This document shows positions 8,801 through 17,673 of a stretch of 64,000 bases of DNA, one piece after another. The notes under the pieces are model-generated. The model saw nothing but the letters and a program-made list of their open reading frames with translations, made no database searches and had not been told where the DNA came from. How positions within the stretch are numbered: position 1 is the first letter of the stretch; every line of letters starts with the position of its first letter. Source of the DNA: Hyalangium versicolor (lineage in GTDB: Bacteria; Myxococcota; Myxococcia; Myxococcales; Myxococcaceae); assembly GCF_020103695.1 (NCBI RefSeq), contig NZ_JAHXBF010000005.1:1-64000 (forward strand), written 5' to 3'. Position numbers and translations under genes: made by a program.

Positions 8801-9998
8801 GTGTCCCACCGTCGAGGTGGATTCGAACTCGCGGAGCGGCAGGAGGGAATGCGCGCCCTTCGGGAGGCGCGGAGCCCCGAGGCGTTGGCGAAGCTCCTCG
8901 ATGAACTCCCGGTGCTGCACGATCCGGTGTTTCACCAAGACGTCGTCCGGCTGCTCTCTCAGGAGCTACCAGAGGACGAGCGCCTGTCTGGGGTTCAGCG
9001 TCGGCATGGAGGGAATCTGGACCTATTCCTTCTGGAGTGATGGGGGCACCCTGGACCTGGTGTCCTGGCCCGGTTGGCGGGAGGACCTGAAGCGCCTGGA
9101 AGATCCGGACGCGCTGAGGGAATCGGGGGCCATGTGGGAGGTGCTGGAGCGCCTGTCGCAGCACCTTCTCGTGCCCGTGCAGGAGAGGCTGGAGGCCATG
9201 GCTCCGTCGGACCGCCTCCTCATCTCTCCCTCCCAGGCGCTCATGCATGTACCGTTCGCGGGCTTCCGTACCCGGGCGGGGATGCTCGCGGAGCGGGTCG
9301 TCCTCTCCCTGGTGACGGGAGCCGGACTCTTCGAGGCGTGCTTCGATCGGAGGCCAGGGCCCATTTCGTCAGCACTCCTCGTGGGCGTGCACCAGCATGA
9401 CTATCGTCCCGCGCTTCCGTTCGCGCGGGATGAGGTGAAGCGGCTCGAACGGCTTTTCGAAGGCTCGGCGCGCAAGGTGCGCACGCTGCTGGATCGAGAG
9501 GCCACGGCCCGTGCGGTGCTATCCGCGGCCGCGACCTATGACGTCGTCCACTTCGCCTGCCATTCCCTGTGGTCACCGGAGGCGGCCATCAGGCCTCAGC
9601 TGGCGCTGTCCCCGGAAGTCGATCGGGAGCGTGGGGAAGACAGTGGACAACTCACGGACTGGCGCATCGTGGGAGAGCTGCGCTTGAAGCCAGGGGCGCT
9701 GGTCAACCTCTCCGCCTGCCAGAGCGCCCGGCAGAAGGAAGGGGGAGCGGGGGTACGAGATGGCCTCGTGCCCGCCTTCTTCCGAGCGGGGGCCGGTGCG
9801 GTGATCGCCACCCTGTGGAGCATTCGCGACGCACCCTCGCCCTGTTTCCAAGCCGCGCTGTATGAGCACCTGCTTGCGGGCCAGAGCCCAGCCGATGCGC
9901 TCGCGCTGACGATTCGACGCTGCATCCGAGGCGAGCTGGGACCCGCCCTTGAGGATCCGCTCGTCTGGTCCGCCTTCGTGCTTCATGGCGTGGGATAG
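8801..9998 (+). CDS. CHAT-domain (caspase-like) protease, frame broken by one nucleotide
   Basis: Translation should begin at GTG 8801, six bases after the GGAGG core of a perfect AGGAGGTGA Shine-Dalgarno. That frame encodes a plausible helical N-terminus (EALAKLLDELPVLHDPVFHQ) but stops at 9038-9040. The CHAT domain lies in the next frame and is open to 9998. Reading GGGG at 8990-8993 as GGG joins the two into one 398-aa protein (EDERLSG then FSVGMEGIW). The catalytic dyad is visible: His in HFACHS (codon 9561) and Cys in NLSACQSA (codon 9717). CHAT proteases often act in programmed responses after partner sensing. The break may be a true inactivating mutation, phase variation or an assembly error. 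A shorter product from ATG 9006 would keep both catalytic residues. Confidence 0.8.
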
Positions 9999-10033
9999 GG
10001 CCGTGCTAGCTTGGAGCGCCAAGGAGATGACAG

Positions 10034-10915
10034 ATGGCCCTTGGCAGTCCCACGAAAATCGGAGTGGTTGGCAGTGGTCTCATGGGAAGCGCGCTGGCGC
10101 GAGCCTTCGCAGCTCCGGGCCATGACGTGGCGGTCTGGAACAGGACTTTCAGCAAGGCTCAGGCGGTCGGCGGCGGCACCGTCGCATTCGAGAACCTGAT
10201 CGAGGCCGTCTCCGGGCGAACGCTGATCGTCGTCTCCTTGTCCAACTATGCCGCCTGCTTCGAGCTGTTCTCGTCGCCGGGCGTAGCGTCGGCCCTGGCA
10301 GGCAAGACGCTCGTGCAGCTCACCAGTGGTTCTCCCGCGGATGCTCGCGCGGGGTTGGAGTGGGCACAGGCCCACGGCGTGGACTACCTGGACGCCGCGA
10401 TTCTCGCCTACCCGAGCTTCGTCGCCACCGATTACGCGACGGTCTTCTACGCCGGGTCGCGCTCGGTTTTCGATCGGCACGTCGCCACGCTCCAGGCGCT
10501 CGCCAAGAACTCGATCTACGTCGATGAGAAGATCGGCGCTGCCGCGACGATCGACTGCGCGATCCTCGGGGCCTACTACGGGGGCTCCCTGGCACTCCTC
10601 CACGCTGCGGCGATGTGCCAGGCGGAAGGCCTGGACCCGAAGACCTTCTTCGCCCACAAGAACTCCTTCCTCGGGTTGATCTCCGTCACTGCTGACGCCG
10701 CGCAGGGCATGATCGAGCGCAACGACTTCGCTGGTGACCAGTGCAGTCTGAACACTCACGTCGCGGCGATCGAGCACATCGTCCGGCTGAGCCAGGATGC
10801 CCGCCTCAGCGCGCGTTTCCCCAAGGAGTTGCTCGATAACTACAAGCGGGCCGTCAGCGCGGGACTGGGGAGTCAGGAGCTTCCAGCGGTGTTCCGCACC
10901 CTGACGCAGGAGTGA
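10034..10915 (+). CDS. NAD(P)-dependent oxidoreductase, imine reductase / beta-hydroxyacid dehydrogenase-like
   Basis: 293 aa from ATG 10034, with AAGGAG at 10021-10026 as ribosome site. The N-terminal Rossmann fold shows GSGLMGSALARAF, followed by GHDVAVWNRT, in which the Arg after Asn is typical of an NADPH 2'-phosphate contact. A conserved TSGSP-like segment follows near residue 97. The C-terminal helical domain begins after KIGAAATIDCAILGAYYGGSL and suits imine reductases better than 6-phosphogluconate enzymes. The general reaction would be NADPH-dependent reduction of a C=N or C=O substrate in the cytoplasm; the substrate cannot be read from the sequence. The gene stands alone between the CHAT gene and the DUF488 gene. 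Confidence 0.85.
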   Translation: MALGSPTKIGVVGSGLMGSALARAFAAPGHDVAVWNRTFSKAQAVGGGTVAFENLIEAVSGRTLIVVSLSNYAACFELFSSPGVASALAGKTLVQLTSGSPADARAGLEWAQAHGVDYLDAAILAYPSFVATDYATVFYAGSRSVFDRHVATLQALAKNSIYVDEKIGAAATIDCAILGAYYGGSLALLHAAAMCQAEGLDPKTFFAHKNSFLGLISVTADAAQGMIERNDFAGDQCSLNTHVAAIEHIVRLSQDARLSARFPKELLDNYKRAVSAGLGSQELPAVFRTLTQE

Positions 10916-11003
10916 CGCCTGACGGCGGGGCTCGGTGCCGACGAGCACCGACTTCCCTCCGTTCTCCGCCGTGTCCATCTTCCCTGAAGAGAAGACGGGC
11001 CAT

Positions 11004-11603
11004 ATGGACACGGAGCGACCGAGACGGCGAGCCTCGGGATGGGCGAAGGCACGCATCTACACGGTGGGCCATTCCACTCGCCCGGTGGAGGAGCTGGAGG
11101 AGCTGCTCCACGCGCATGGCATCCAGACGCTCGTGGACATCCGCACGGTGCCGCGCTCTCGCACGAATCCCCAGTTCAACCAGGACATCTTTCCTCGGAC
11201 GCTCGCTCGGGCGGACATCCGGTACGTGCACCTGCCGAGGCTCGGAGGATTGCGGCGCACGAGCAAGGATTCACCCAACACCGGGTGGCGAAACACCAGC
11301 TTCCGAGGCTACGCGGATTACATGCAGACGGAGGAGTTCGCGCGAGGGCTGAAGGAGCTGCGGGAGCTCACGGTGGATGGGCCGCTCGCGCTCATGTGCG
11401 CGGAGGCGGTGCGCTGGCGGTGCCACCGCTCGCTCGTGGCGGATGCGCTGTACGCCCGAGGGGTGGAGGTGCGGCACATCACCAGCCGCATTCGCGCCGA
11501 GCCACACAAGCTTACGCCCTTCGCGGAGCTGCACGGCACCCGGGTGCTCTACCCGGCAACCCCTGTTCGCAGCCAGTTCGGTGGATCGAACATCCATCGG
11601 TAG
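11004..11603 (+). CDS. DUF488 domain protein
   Basis: 199 aa from ATG 11004; an in-frame GTG at 10935 would add an unconserved leader. Family hallmarks are IYTVGHSTRPVEELEELL near the start, LVDIRTVPRSRTNPQFN, and a C-terminal CAEAVRWRCHRSLVADAL, where the conserved Cys-Glu and CHR group sit. DUF488 proteins are small cytoplasmic proteins of unknown biochemistry, often with an active-site-like Cys. The gene is convergent with the WD40 gene, with three bases between stops. Confidence 0.9.
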   Translation: MDTERPRRRASGWAKARIYTVGHSTRPVEELEELLHAHGIQTLVDIRTVPRSRTNPQFNQDIFPRTLARADIRYVHLPRLGGLRRTSKDSPNTGWRNTSFRGYADYMQTEEFARGLKELRELTVDGPLALMCAEAVRWRCHRSLVADALYARGVEVRHITSRIRAEPHKLTPFAELHGTRVLYPATPVRSQFGGSNIHR

Positions 11604-11606
11604 TCT

Positions 11607-13304
11607 TCACGAGCCGAGTTCCCACACGAGGACATGGCCCTGCGCGTCCACGGCCACCAAGTCGCGTCCGAGGAAGGCGAGCGCGACCACCGGTTCGTCG
11701 ATCGCCCACGTTTCCAGCACAGCCCCGTCCTGCGTATCGTGCAGCACCACCGTGGAGCCCATGGCGACGGCCGCCCGGGGAGCCTCCCGTGACACGTCCG
11801 CCGCACGGATCCTGGCTCCCGCGTAGCCGGACAGGTGGGCCTTGCGGTAGCGCGTGGACACTTGGAGGACATCGCCGCTCCAGGACTGCTCCGCCGCTGG
11901 CAGCCACTCCACTCCGCGCACTGCGGGCCCTCGGGGCGTGCCGTCGGGAGCCCACTGCCGCGTCTCCTCGCCGAAGGCCGTGCACACCGCGTCCTCCAGG
12001 AGGCTCCTGCCAATGCGGGCTGAGAGAGGGGAGCGTGCGATGCCATGGGGCGCACGCACGTCCCAGCCTGCCGCGGCCAGCACGGGTAGGGGAGGCCAGC
12101 GGCGCACCGTTCCTTCTGCTCCCGCAGACAGCAACTCGCCCGTACGGGGCGCAACTGCCAGCGCGCTCACTTCTCCTGAGTGGGCCTGGAAGCGCGCGCG
12201 CCGTTCTCCCGTACCGGCGTTCCACAGGCAGATGACGCCCGCGCCGTCCGCGCTGGCATACAGGCTTCCGTCGGCGGAGAAGAGCCCCGCTGAGAGCGGG
12301 CCCTCCTGGGGGCCCACCACGGTGGGACGAGCCTGTTCCAGAGGCCAGCGCCACACCTGCTTGTCCCAGCCGCCCAGGAAGACTTCTTCATGCTTCGGTC
12401 GGAAGGCCACCGTGGAGAAGACGGGCAGTCCCTGGCTGAGCGCTCCAGGCGCCAGCAGGCGCTCGATGCGAGCGTCTGTGAGCCGGTGCACCGCCAGCCC
12501 CGCTGCGCGGCCGTTGCCCGCCACGGCCACGCGCTCGCGGGAGGTGTCCACGGCGAGTGCCCACATGCCCGCGGAGGGCTCCTCGTGCCGCACCTCGCCG
12601 TCCTGGATGACGAGCGTCGAGCCGTCGAGCCACACCTCCTGCGAGCCGGCGAAGGCGGCGGCCCACGGTCCCTCCGCGCCGCGCCGCGTTTCCACCGGCA
12701 TCAGTGTGCGCGCGTCCAGCAAGAGCACGGAGCGATGGTCTCGCACCAGCACCCGCGAGCCATCCGCCGACACGGCGAGCACGCTCGCCCCCTCGCGGAA
12801 CTGGCCAGCGGGCCGGGCGCGCAGCGGCGCCCCCGAGTTCGCGTCCCACTCCACGAGCCAGGCTCCCCAGGGCTCTCCCGTGGCGCCGAGTTCCTGGGCG
12901 AGCGTGGCATCGAGGTCTCCACTGAAGTGTGCCAGCAGGCGCTGCCCGTCCGCGGAGAAGGCCATGCCGCCGATGCCGCCGTCTCCCCCCGCCAGTTGCC
13001 CGAGGAACGCTCCGGGCGCCAGTCTCTGGCGGCTGCGCCAGCGAGGAAGCAGGTGGAGAGGATCGCCCGCGAGCCACTCCCGAGCGCTGGCGGCCCAAGG
13101 CGAAGGAGGCCACAGCATCTCGCGCGCGAGCGCTTGCGCGCCGGTGTGCTCGATCAGGTGCGCGCTCGCGAGGATGAGCGTGGCCAGCGCTTCATCCTCC
13201 GCCTCGGCTGCGGCGATGGCACAGGCCAGCCGCTGCTCTCCTGGAGTCCTCGCTTCAGAGAGGGTCTCGAATGCCTTCCGCGCGTGCTTCCAGATCCTGC
13301 TCAC
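11607..13304 (-). CDS. WD40-repeat beta-propeller protein
   Basis: 565 aa from GTG 13304. I chose this start because its GTGA overlaps the TGA of a 38-aa gene upstream, a classic coupling arrangement; an open frame extends further upstream to 13490 but is not protein-like there. Residues 1-110 are helical (AFETLSEARTPGEQRLACAIAAAEAEDEAL). After that come repeated blades such as FSADGQRLLAHFSGD, FSADGSLYASADGAGVICLWN and HSGEVSALAVAPRTGELLSAG. It lacks a signal peptide, so it is probably cytoplasmic or held at the membrane by the coupled peptide. It resembles the propeller proteins that accompany kinases and CHAT proteases in myxobacteria; its partner is unknown. Confidence 0.85.
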   Translation of the reverse strand: MSRIWKHARKAFETLSEARTPGEQRLACAIAAAEAEDEALATLILASAHLIEHTGAQALAREMLWPPSPWAASAREWLAGDPLHLLPRWRSRQRLAPGAFLGQLAGGDGGIGGMAFSADGQRLLAHFSGDLDATLAQELGATGEPWGAWLVEWDANSGAPLRARPAGQFREGASVLAVSADGSRVLVRDHRSVLLLDARTLMPVETRRGAEGPWAAAFAGSQEVWLDGSTLVIQDGEVRHEEPSAGMWALAVDTSRERVAVAGNGRAAGLAVHRLTDARIERLLAPGALSQGLPVFSTVAFRPKHEEVFLGGWDKQVWRWPLEQARPTVVGPQEGPLSAGLFSADGSLYASADGAGVICLWNAGTGERRARFQAHSGEVSALAVAPRTGELLSAGAEGTVRRWPPLPVLAAAGWDVRAPHGIARSPLSARIGRSLLEDAVCTAFGEETRQWAPDGTPRGPAVRGVEWLPAAEQSWSGDVLQVSTRYRKAHLSGYAGARIRAADVSREAPRAAVAMGSTVVLHDTQDGAVLETWAIDEPVVALAFLGRDLVAVDAQGHVLVWELGS

Positions 13305-13417
13305 CCGGAACTCGCGGGAGGCTGAGACACGTGCTTCGGGCCGGTCCAGGTCCACGTGAACAGCAGGGCGCCCACCATGAGCATGAGATGTTGCACGACG
13401 ATTGGATCGGTGCTCAC
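13301..13417 (-). CDS. 38-aa single-pass membrane peptide coupled to the WD40 gene
   Basis: GTG 13417 is preceded by AGGAGG (plus positions 13424-13429) with a six-base spacer. The product begins MSTDPIVVQHLMLMVGALL, continues FTWTW and ends GPKHVSQPPASSG: a short N-terminus, one hydrophobic stretch of about 14 residues with aromatic/Thr flank, and a Pro/Ser tail. Its TGA overlaps the GTG of the WD40 gene. Ribosome site, overlap and hydrophobicity all support a real gene; homologs were not searched. It may anchor or signal to the WD40 protein, which is inference. Confidence 0.6.
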   Translation of the reverse strand: MSTDPIVVQHLMLMVGALLFTWTWTGPKHVSQPPASSG

Positions 13418-13457
13418 CGTGAGCCTCCTGGACTGGAGCGACAATGCGCCATTCTGC

Positions 13458-13483
13458 ATTCACGGTGTGTGAATTAGTGTGAA
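13458..13483. promoter_or_regulatory. Putative operator in the divergent WD40/cupin promoter
   Basis: An inverted repeat ATTCAC-N5-GTGAAT occupies 13458-13474. A further GTGTGAA half-site at 13477-13483 is exactly ten bases from the GTGTGAA at 13467. This puts the sites on the same face of the helix, midway between the start at 13417 (minus) and the start at 13580 (plus). Confidence 0.4.
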
Positions 13484-13579
13484 GCTCCATGCCCTGGTTC
13501 CGCTCTCCAATCTCCGGTGCAGTCCTCGTGCGTCGGATGGTCCCGGAGAGCGCGGTTTGGCGCAGCAGAGGAGGCAGCC

Positions 13580-14401
13580 GTGAGCACCCCTATCGTGCGA
13601 GAGGTACCGCTGGAGCACCTCTCGTCCCTGTCTGCCGCGTATGCCCTCGAAGGTGAGCCGCTGCTGGTTCGGGGCGCGGTGCTCAGTTGGCCCGCCCGGT
13701 CCTTCTGGACATTCGACAACCTGCGGCGGCAGCACGGGCAAGTGCCCATCCGAATCAGGGAGATCGACGACGCCGTCGAGGATCTCCGGCGGGGGCGTCC
13801 TCGAAGGTACACGCATCTGGGGGAGTTGCTGGAGCAAGCCGCAAGCGTGCGCGCGGAGGCCAATGAACGCGTGGGCTATTTCACCACTGGCGATTGCCCG
13901 ATGGATGCAGGGCCTGACGCCCCGCAGGAGCAGCCGCCCGAGTGGCGCGAGCTGTGGCACAGCCGTTTTCGCCAGGACTTCCCCTTCCCGAGGCTTCCGG
14001 GGGCCCGCGCCATGATGCGGATCTGGATAGGAGGAGCTGGGCAGATTTCTACCTTGCACAACGATCGCTATGTCGGTGCGGTTGCCCAGCTTGTCGGCCA
14101 GAAGCGCTGGTGGATCGCACCACCGCAGGCCTGGGAGAGGCTGTACGTGCGTTGCCACTCCGAGGACTTCTGGTATGCCGAGGTGAATCCCTACAAGCGG
14201 TGGGACGCGTTGCTGCACCCGCGCTTCGGTGAGGTACAGGGGATTGAGTTCACACTCATGGAAGGTGACCTGTTACTGCTTCCGGCGCGCTGGTGGCACG
14301 CCGTGAAGGCAGTGTCGGCGAGCATCGCCGTGACGATGTTCCAGGACCTGCCGGGGCTGTCGCCGTTCCAGCCCTTGTCCTCCAGCGCTGCTCAGGTGTG
14401 A
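13580..14401 (+). CDS. Cupin-like / JmjC-type Fe(II)-dependent oxygenase
   Basis: 273 aa from GTG 13580, with AGAGGAGG just upstream at 13568-13574. Family pattern: an N-terminal LVRGAVLSWPA (PLVxxG-type opening), the jelly-roll core RIWIGGAGQISTLHNDRYV with His-Asn-Asp as the HxD metal motif, QKRWWIAPPQ, and a distal His in EGDLLLLPARWWHAV. These match cupin_8/JmjC hydroxylases that use 2-oxoglutarate and iron to hydroxylate protein or small-molecule side chains. No signal peptide, so cytoplasmic. Divergent from the WD40 pair; the shared 162-base region holds a candidate operator. Confidence 0.85.
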   Translation: MSTPIVREVPLEHLSSLSAAYALEGEPLLVRGAVLSWPARSFWTFDNLRRQHGQVPIRIREIDDAVEDLRRGRPRRYTHLGELLEQAASVRAEANERVGYFTTGDCPMDAGPDAPQEQPPEWRELWHSRFRQDFPFPRLPGARAMMRIWIGGAGQISTLHNDRYVGAVAQLVGQKRWWIAPPQAWERLYVRCHSEDFWYAEVNPYKRWDALLHPRFGEVQGIEFTLMEGDLLLLPARWWHAVKAVSASIAVTMFQDLPGLSPFQPLSSSAAQV

Positions 14402-14958
14402 CTCTCACGAGCGAGTGTGAGCCTGCCCCGATTTTGTGGAAGCGGCATTCGCGTATTCCCGACGCGCTTGGGCCATGGTGTCACGGTTTTCGAACGCCCA
14501 TTCACGGCAAGTGTGGTGTAATCGTGAGACGCCTGGAGTGTGGAGGTAGGGGAGCGCCCCCACCTGCGCCGCCCCGGGCGTGGCGAGCTTCAGAAATCTC
14601 TGCATAGCCCAGCCTTTTACTTCCTCCTTTGAGGTGAGGCGCCGCTTTCGCTTTCGCGGACGGGAGTTATCCGCTTGCTCGCTTGCTCAATGGATCAGGG
14701 ACGATGACGAATTCTCTACTCTAGATGTGCGCCGCATGAAGGTCATTGCCTCCGCGGGCTCGCCGCCACGCTTCCTCGCCTACTGAGCGAACAACTCCTA
14801 TATCCCGGAGAACTATCAGCACACCAGATTGTCTCGGATGCAGGAGGGCAGCAGAGAACCATCAACCCCACACTCTATTGCAAGCCTGGGACCGTGCCTC
14901 CCTGCGCAGCAAGCGCACGATTGTTTGTCATTCAGCCATTCATATGGGGAGCAGAAAT
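14402..14958. other. 557-base gap with no convincing gene
   Basis: Short open frames on both strands lack ribosome sites and protein-like composition. The stretch is less GC-rich than its neighbours. A hairpin with arms 14544-14552 and 14557-14565 (nine pairs, one mismatch, AGCG loop) is the only clear structure. The last part probably holds the promoter of the lipoprotein gene at 14959. Confidence 0.5.
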
Positions 14959-15780
14959 ATGCGAAAGGTATTGTTCGTCGTGATGAGTTGCCTGGTGGCG
15001 TGCGGGGGGCCGGTGGAAGGTGAGGTCAGAGAGGACGAACTGGGCGTACAGCGCGACGCCATCGTCGTCTCGAGCGCGTTCTACGCGGGTAGCACGGTAA
15101 CGCTGGGAGCAGGTGCCAACGACGCCGTATGGATCGTCAATCAGTCCGACGCACTGTGGCCGCAGAGCACGCGCCTCACCGCCACCGTCGCGCATGGCGG
15201 GGCGCTGAACGTAGCCAACAGCGGGCTTGACCACATCGCCATCTCCGTCCGAGGAATGTCCGCGGATGCTGGGCTTCAGTACCTGGGGTTGCCGCTCCAG
15301 ACAGGCACGTTCCTCTTCGGTGAGACGGTGAGCAGCTCGGGCATGCCGCCGATGGCTCTCAGGGCACTCACCTCGGGCCGCGGCGTTACCTTCTGGGCTG
15401 TAGGCGCCCAGTTCTGCGCCGACAAGACGCGCCCGTGCGCGCTGTTCGAGAACTACACCTACAATTGGGATGGCCCGGGGCTCATCCTCAGATCGGTGCC
15501 ACTCAACGTCACTTCGGCGCCTTTCAATGTCACGCTCACAGCCGACGCGTACGACATGTCTTTCTCGGTGACGCAGGATGGCGTCGTGAAGGGCAGCGCA
15601 TCCTGCCGCTCGCTGACCGCCAGCAGCCTCTGCACGCAACAGCCGATGGATGCCGGCGCCGTGGATGCCTTCGTGGCCTTTGTGAACGCCCCCGCGATCG
15701 CGGGGCGCACCGTTGGCGCAACGAGCATTCAGGTGACGCACTCCGATCCACCCCTGTGCCCGAACTGTCAGCCCAACTGA
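14959..15780 (+). CDS. Lipoprotein of unknown function
   Basis: 273 aa from ATG 14959, with GGGGAG seven bases upstream; ATG 14944 is an alternative. The signal MRKVLFVVMSCLVACGG ends in lipobox LVAC. The mature protein is rich in Ser, Thr, Ala and Val, with beta-strand patterning. The Cys in AQFCADKTRPC, SASCRS, SLCTQQ and the C-terminal PPLCPNCQPN could form disulfides. Fold and family are not recognised. It converges on the histidine kinase gene with 28 bases between. Confidence 0.8.
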   Translation: MRKVLFVVMSCLVACGGPVEGEVREDELGVQRDAIVVSSAFYAGSTVTLGAGANDAVWIVNQSDALWPQSTRLTATVAHGGALNVANSGLDHIAISVRGMSADAGLQYLGLPLQTGTFLFGETVSSSGMPPMALRALTSGRGVTFWAVGAQFCADKTRPCALFENYTYNWDGPGLILRSVPLNVTSAPFNVTLTADAYDMSFSVTQDGVVKGSASCRSLTASSLCTQQPMDAGAVDAFVAFVNAPAIAGRTVGATSIQVTHSDPPLCPNCQPN

Positions 15781-15808
15781 CGATCACGCTAGATCCCTAC
15801 GAGGGGCG

Positions 15809-16972
15809 TCAAGCGGAGCGCATGGGAATACGCACCCGCACGGCGAAACCCGAGCCCGGCTGGCAGTCCACTTGCAGCGCTCCACCGATCCCCTCCACCC
15901 GTTCGCGCATGACGTGGAGCCCGGAGTGGGGGATCAGCTCCGTGGCACCCTGGCCGTCGTCTCGGGCCTCCAGGTCGAAGTGCTCGCCCTCCCGCTGCAT
16001 GCGAATCCACAGATTCTGCGCCTGCGCATGCCGCGTCGTGTTGGTGATGATCTCCTGAACACAGCGATAGAGGACATGGCTCACCGGGCCGGCAGCCTCG
16101 TCGAGGTGTTCGGGGAGCGTCAGGTGGATCCGTGGCGAGGCGATGTGCTCGGTGAGCGAGCGCAACCGGTCGGGCAGCGGGCGCAGATCCGGGTTGCGCA
16201 TCTCGGTCACCACGGCCCGCATCTCGGCGAGCACCTCTCCCACCATGGCGCGGGCCTCGCGCACGTGGACGGCGCCGGTCTCGGGTCCGCTGTGGCAGGC
16301 CACCTCCAGCTTCACCGCGAGCACCGTGAGGTGGTGGCCCACCGAGTCATGCAGCTCGCGGGAGATCTGCAGCCGCTCCTGTGTCCGCGCGTGTTCGGCG
16401 AGCGTCTCCCGTGCCTGGAGCAGCTGGGTGTTGACCTGGGTGAGCTCCGAGCGAGCCAACGACTCCTCGAGCATGGCGCGGGCGGCGAAGAGGGTGAAGA
16501 GCTCGAAGGCCGCGTACATGGCCGCCGCGCTGAGAGCGACTTCCAGGGACATGTCCGGGCGGAGCAGGAAGATGAGGGTGGTGCCCAACGCCTGCGCGAT
16601 CACCCACACGGCGGCGCCACGCTGGGACAGCAGGAAGGTGGCAGCGGCGGAGGTGACGGTGAAGATGGCCGAGAAGGCCCCATAGGAGTACCAGGAGAGC
16701 CACAATCCCAGCACGGTCTGCACGGTGAGCAGGCCTATCTTCCAGCGTCGCCCCAGTGGCAGCAGGCACGCCGCGGTGTAGGCGAGCCCGAAGAGCAGGA
16801 AGGCGACGGTGCAGACCTGGCGCGCCGGTTGGGCGCGCACCTCCGGCATCAGCCAGAACTCGACCAGGTGTTGCGCACCCGAGCCCAGCCAGGCGGCGAA
16901 GCCACCCACTTCGAGCATTCGCCTGCGCGCGGTGGGAGCGAAGATCACCGCCTCAGCATGGCACAGTTCCAC
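15809..16972 (-). CDS. NarL-type sensor histidine kinase
   Basis: 387 aa from GTG 16972; ATG 16918 (MLEVGG) is an alternative. Residues about 45-165 hold four to six membrane spans. The HisKA_3 dimerisation helix follows, with phospho-acceptor His208 in RELHDSVGHHL. The ATPase part has an N-box (EIITNTTRHAQA), a G1 box (DDGQG) and GLHVMRERVEGIGG. There is no large extracytoplasmic domain, so the signal is probably sensed within the membrane. Divergent from the response regulator gene with 59 bases between, which fits a cognate pair. Confidence 0.93.
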   Translation of the reverse strand: MELCHAEAVIFAPTARRRMLEVGGFAAWLGSGAQHLVEFWLMPEVRAQPARQVCTVAFLLFGLAYTAACLLPLGRRWKIGLLTVQTVLGLWLSWYSYGAFSAIFTVTSAAATFLLSQRGAAVWVIAQALGTTLIFLLRPDMSLEVALSAAAMYAAFELFTLFAARAMLEESLARSELTQVNTQLLQARETLAEHARTQERLQISRELHDSVGHHLTVLAVKLEVACHSGPETGAVHVREARAMVGEVLAEMRAVVTEMRNPDLRPLPDRLRSLTEHIASPRIHLTLPEHLDEAAGPVSHVLYRCVQEIITNTTRHAQAQNLWIRMQREGEHFDLEARDDGQGATELIPHSGLHVMRERVEGIGGALQVDCQPGSGFAVRVRIPMRSA

Positions 16973-17031
16973 TCAGGTCGGCGCGAGCTCGGTCCTCCGT
17001 TAGACTGTGCGGCGGGGAGAGGTGAGCCGAA

Positions 17032-17673
17032 ATGATCTCCGTGTTGCTGGTGGACGACCAGACCCTGATTCGCCAGGGCATCAAGAGTCTGCTGGATCTG
17101 ACGGCGGACATCCGCGTGGTGGCCGAAGCACGGGATGGGGAAGAGGCGCTCGCGCTGATCCCGGCAACATCTGCCCAGGTGACGCTGCTGGACGTGCGCA
17201 TGCCTCGGCGTACGGGGCTGGAGGTGCTCGAGGCGCTTGGACAGCGCGGTCCAGTGCCGCCGGTGATCCTGCTGACCACCTGGGATGATGACGCGGTGGC
17301 CGTGCAGGGCATCCGGTTGGGGGCGCGGGGCTTCCTGCTCAAGGATGTGACGCTGGAGCAACTCACGGAGTCCATCCGCACGGTCGCGGCGGGAGGCACC
17401 CTTCTGCAGCCGGCCATCACGCAGCGGATCCTGGAGGACAAGGAGCGCCTGGCCACCGCGTTCCCAAGCACGTCCGGCCCCGAGGCCCTCTCCCCGCGAG
17501 AGCTGGAGGTGCTGCGGCTGATGGCCGGAGGGATGAGCAACAAGGAGATCGCTCGGGCGCTGGGGACGGCGGAGGGCACGGTGAAGAACCAGGTCTCGTC
17601 CATCCTCCTCAAGCTCGGGGTCCGGGACCGGACGCGCGCGGTGCTGAGAGCCCTCGAGCTTGGTTATCTGTAA
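17032..17673 (+). CDS. NarL/FixJ-family response regulator
   Basis: 213 aa from ATG 17032, with GGAGAGGTGAG as ribosome site. The receiver domain has the acidic pair Asp8-Asp9, phospho-acceptor Asp54 in LLDVRMPRR, a Thr in LLTTWDD and Lys in FLLKDV. The LuxR-type helix-turn-helix begins at LSPRELEVLRLMAGG and includes MSNKEIARALGTAEGTVKNQVSSIL. It would be phosphorylated by the divergent kinase and act as a DNA-binding regulator. Targets are unknown; the shared 59-base promoter region is an obvious candidate. Confidence 0.95.
   Translation: MISVLLVDDQTLIRQGIKSLLDLTADIRVVAEARDGEEALALIPATSAQVTLLDVRMPRRTGLEVLEALGQRGPVPPVILLTTWDDDAVAVQGIRLGARGFLLKDVTLEQLTESIRTVAAGGTLLQPAITQRILEDKERLATAFPSTSGPEALSPRELEVLRLMAGGMSNKEIARALGTAEGTVKNQVSSILLKLGVRDRTRAVLRALELGYL

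Noticed and set aside
8815..8840. GGATTCGAACTC, resembling a tRNA T-arm
   Set aside because: No matching acceptor, D or anticodon arms, and it lies inside the CHAT gene N-terminus.
8980..9000. Programmed +1 frameshift in the CHAT gene
   Set aside because: No known slippery or stimulatory element is visible; a one-base change or sequencing error is simpler. Kept only as a possibility.
13305..13490. N-terminal extension of the WD40 protein up to 13490
   Set aside because: The extension reads as low-quality sequence, while another frame there holds a well-supported short gene overlapping a GTG start.
14405..14605. A 66-codon minus-strand frame in the large gap
   Set aside because: No ribosome site, no protein-like features and no operon context.
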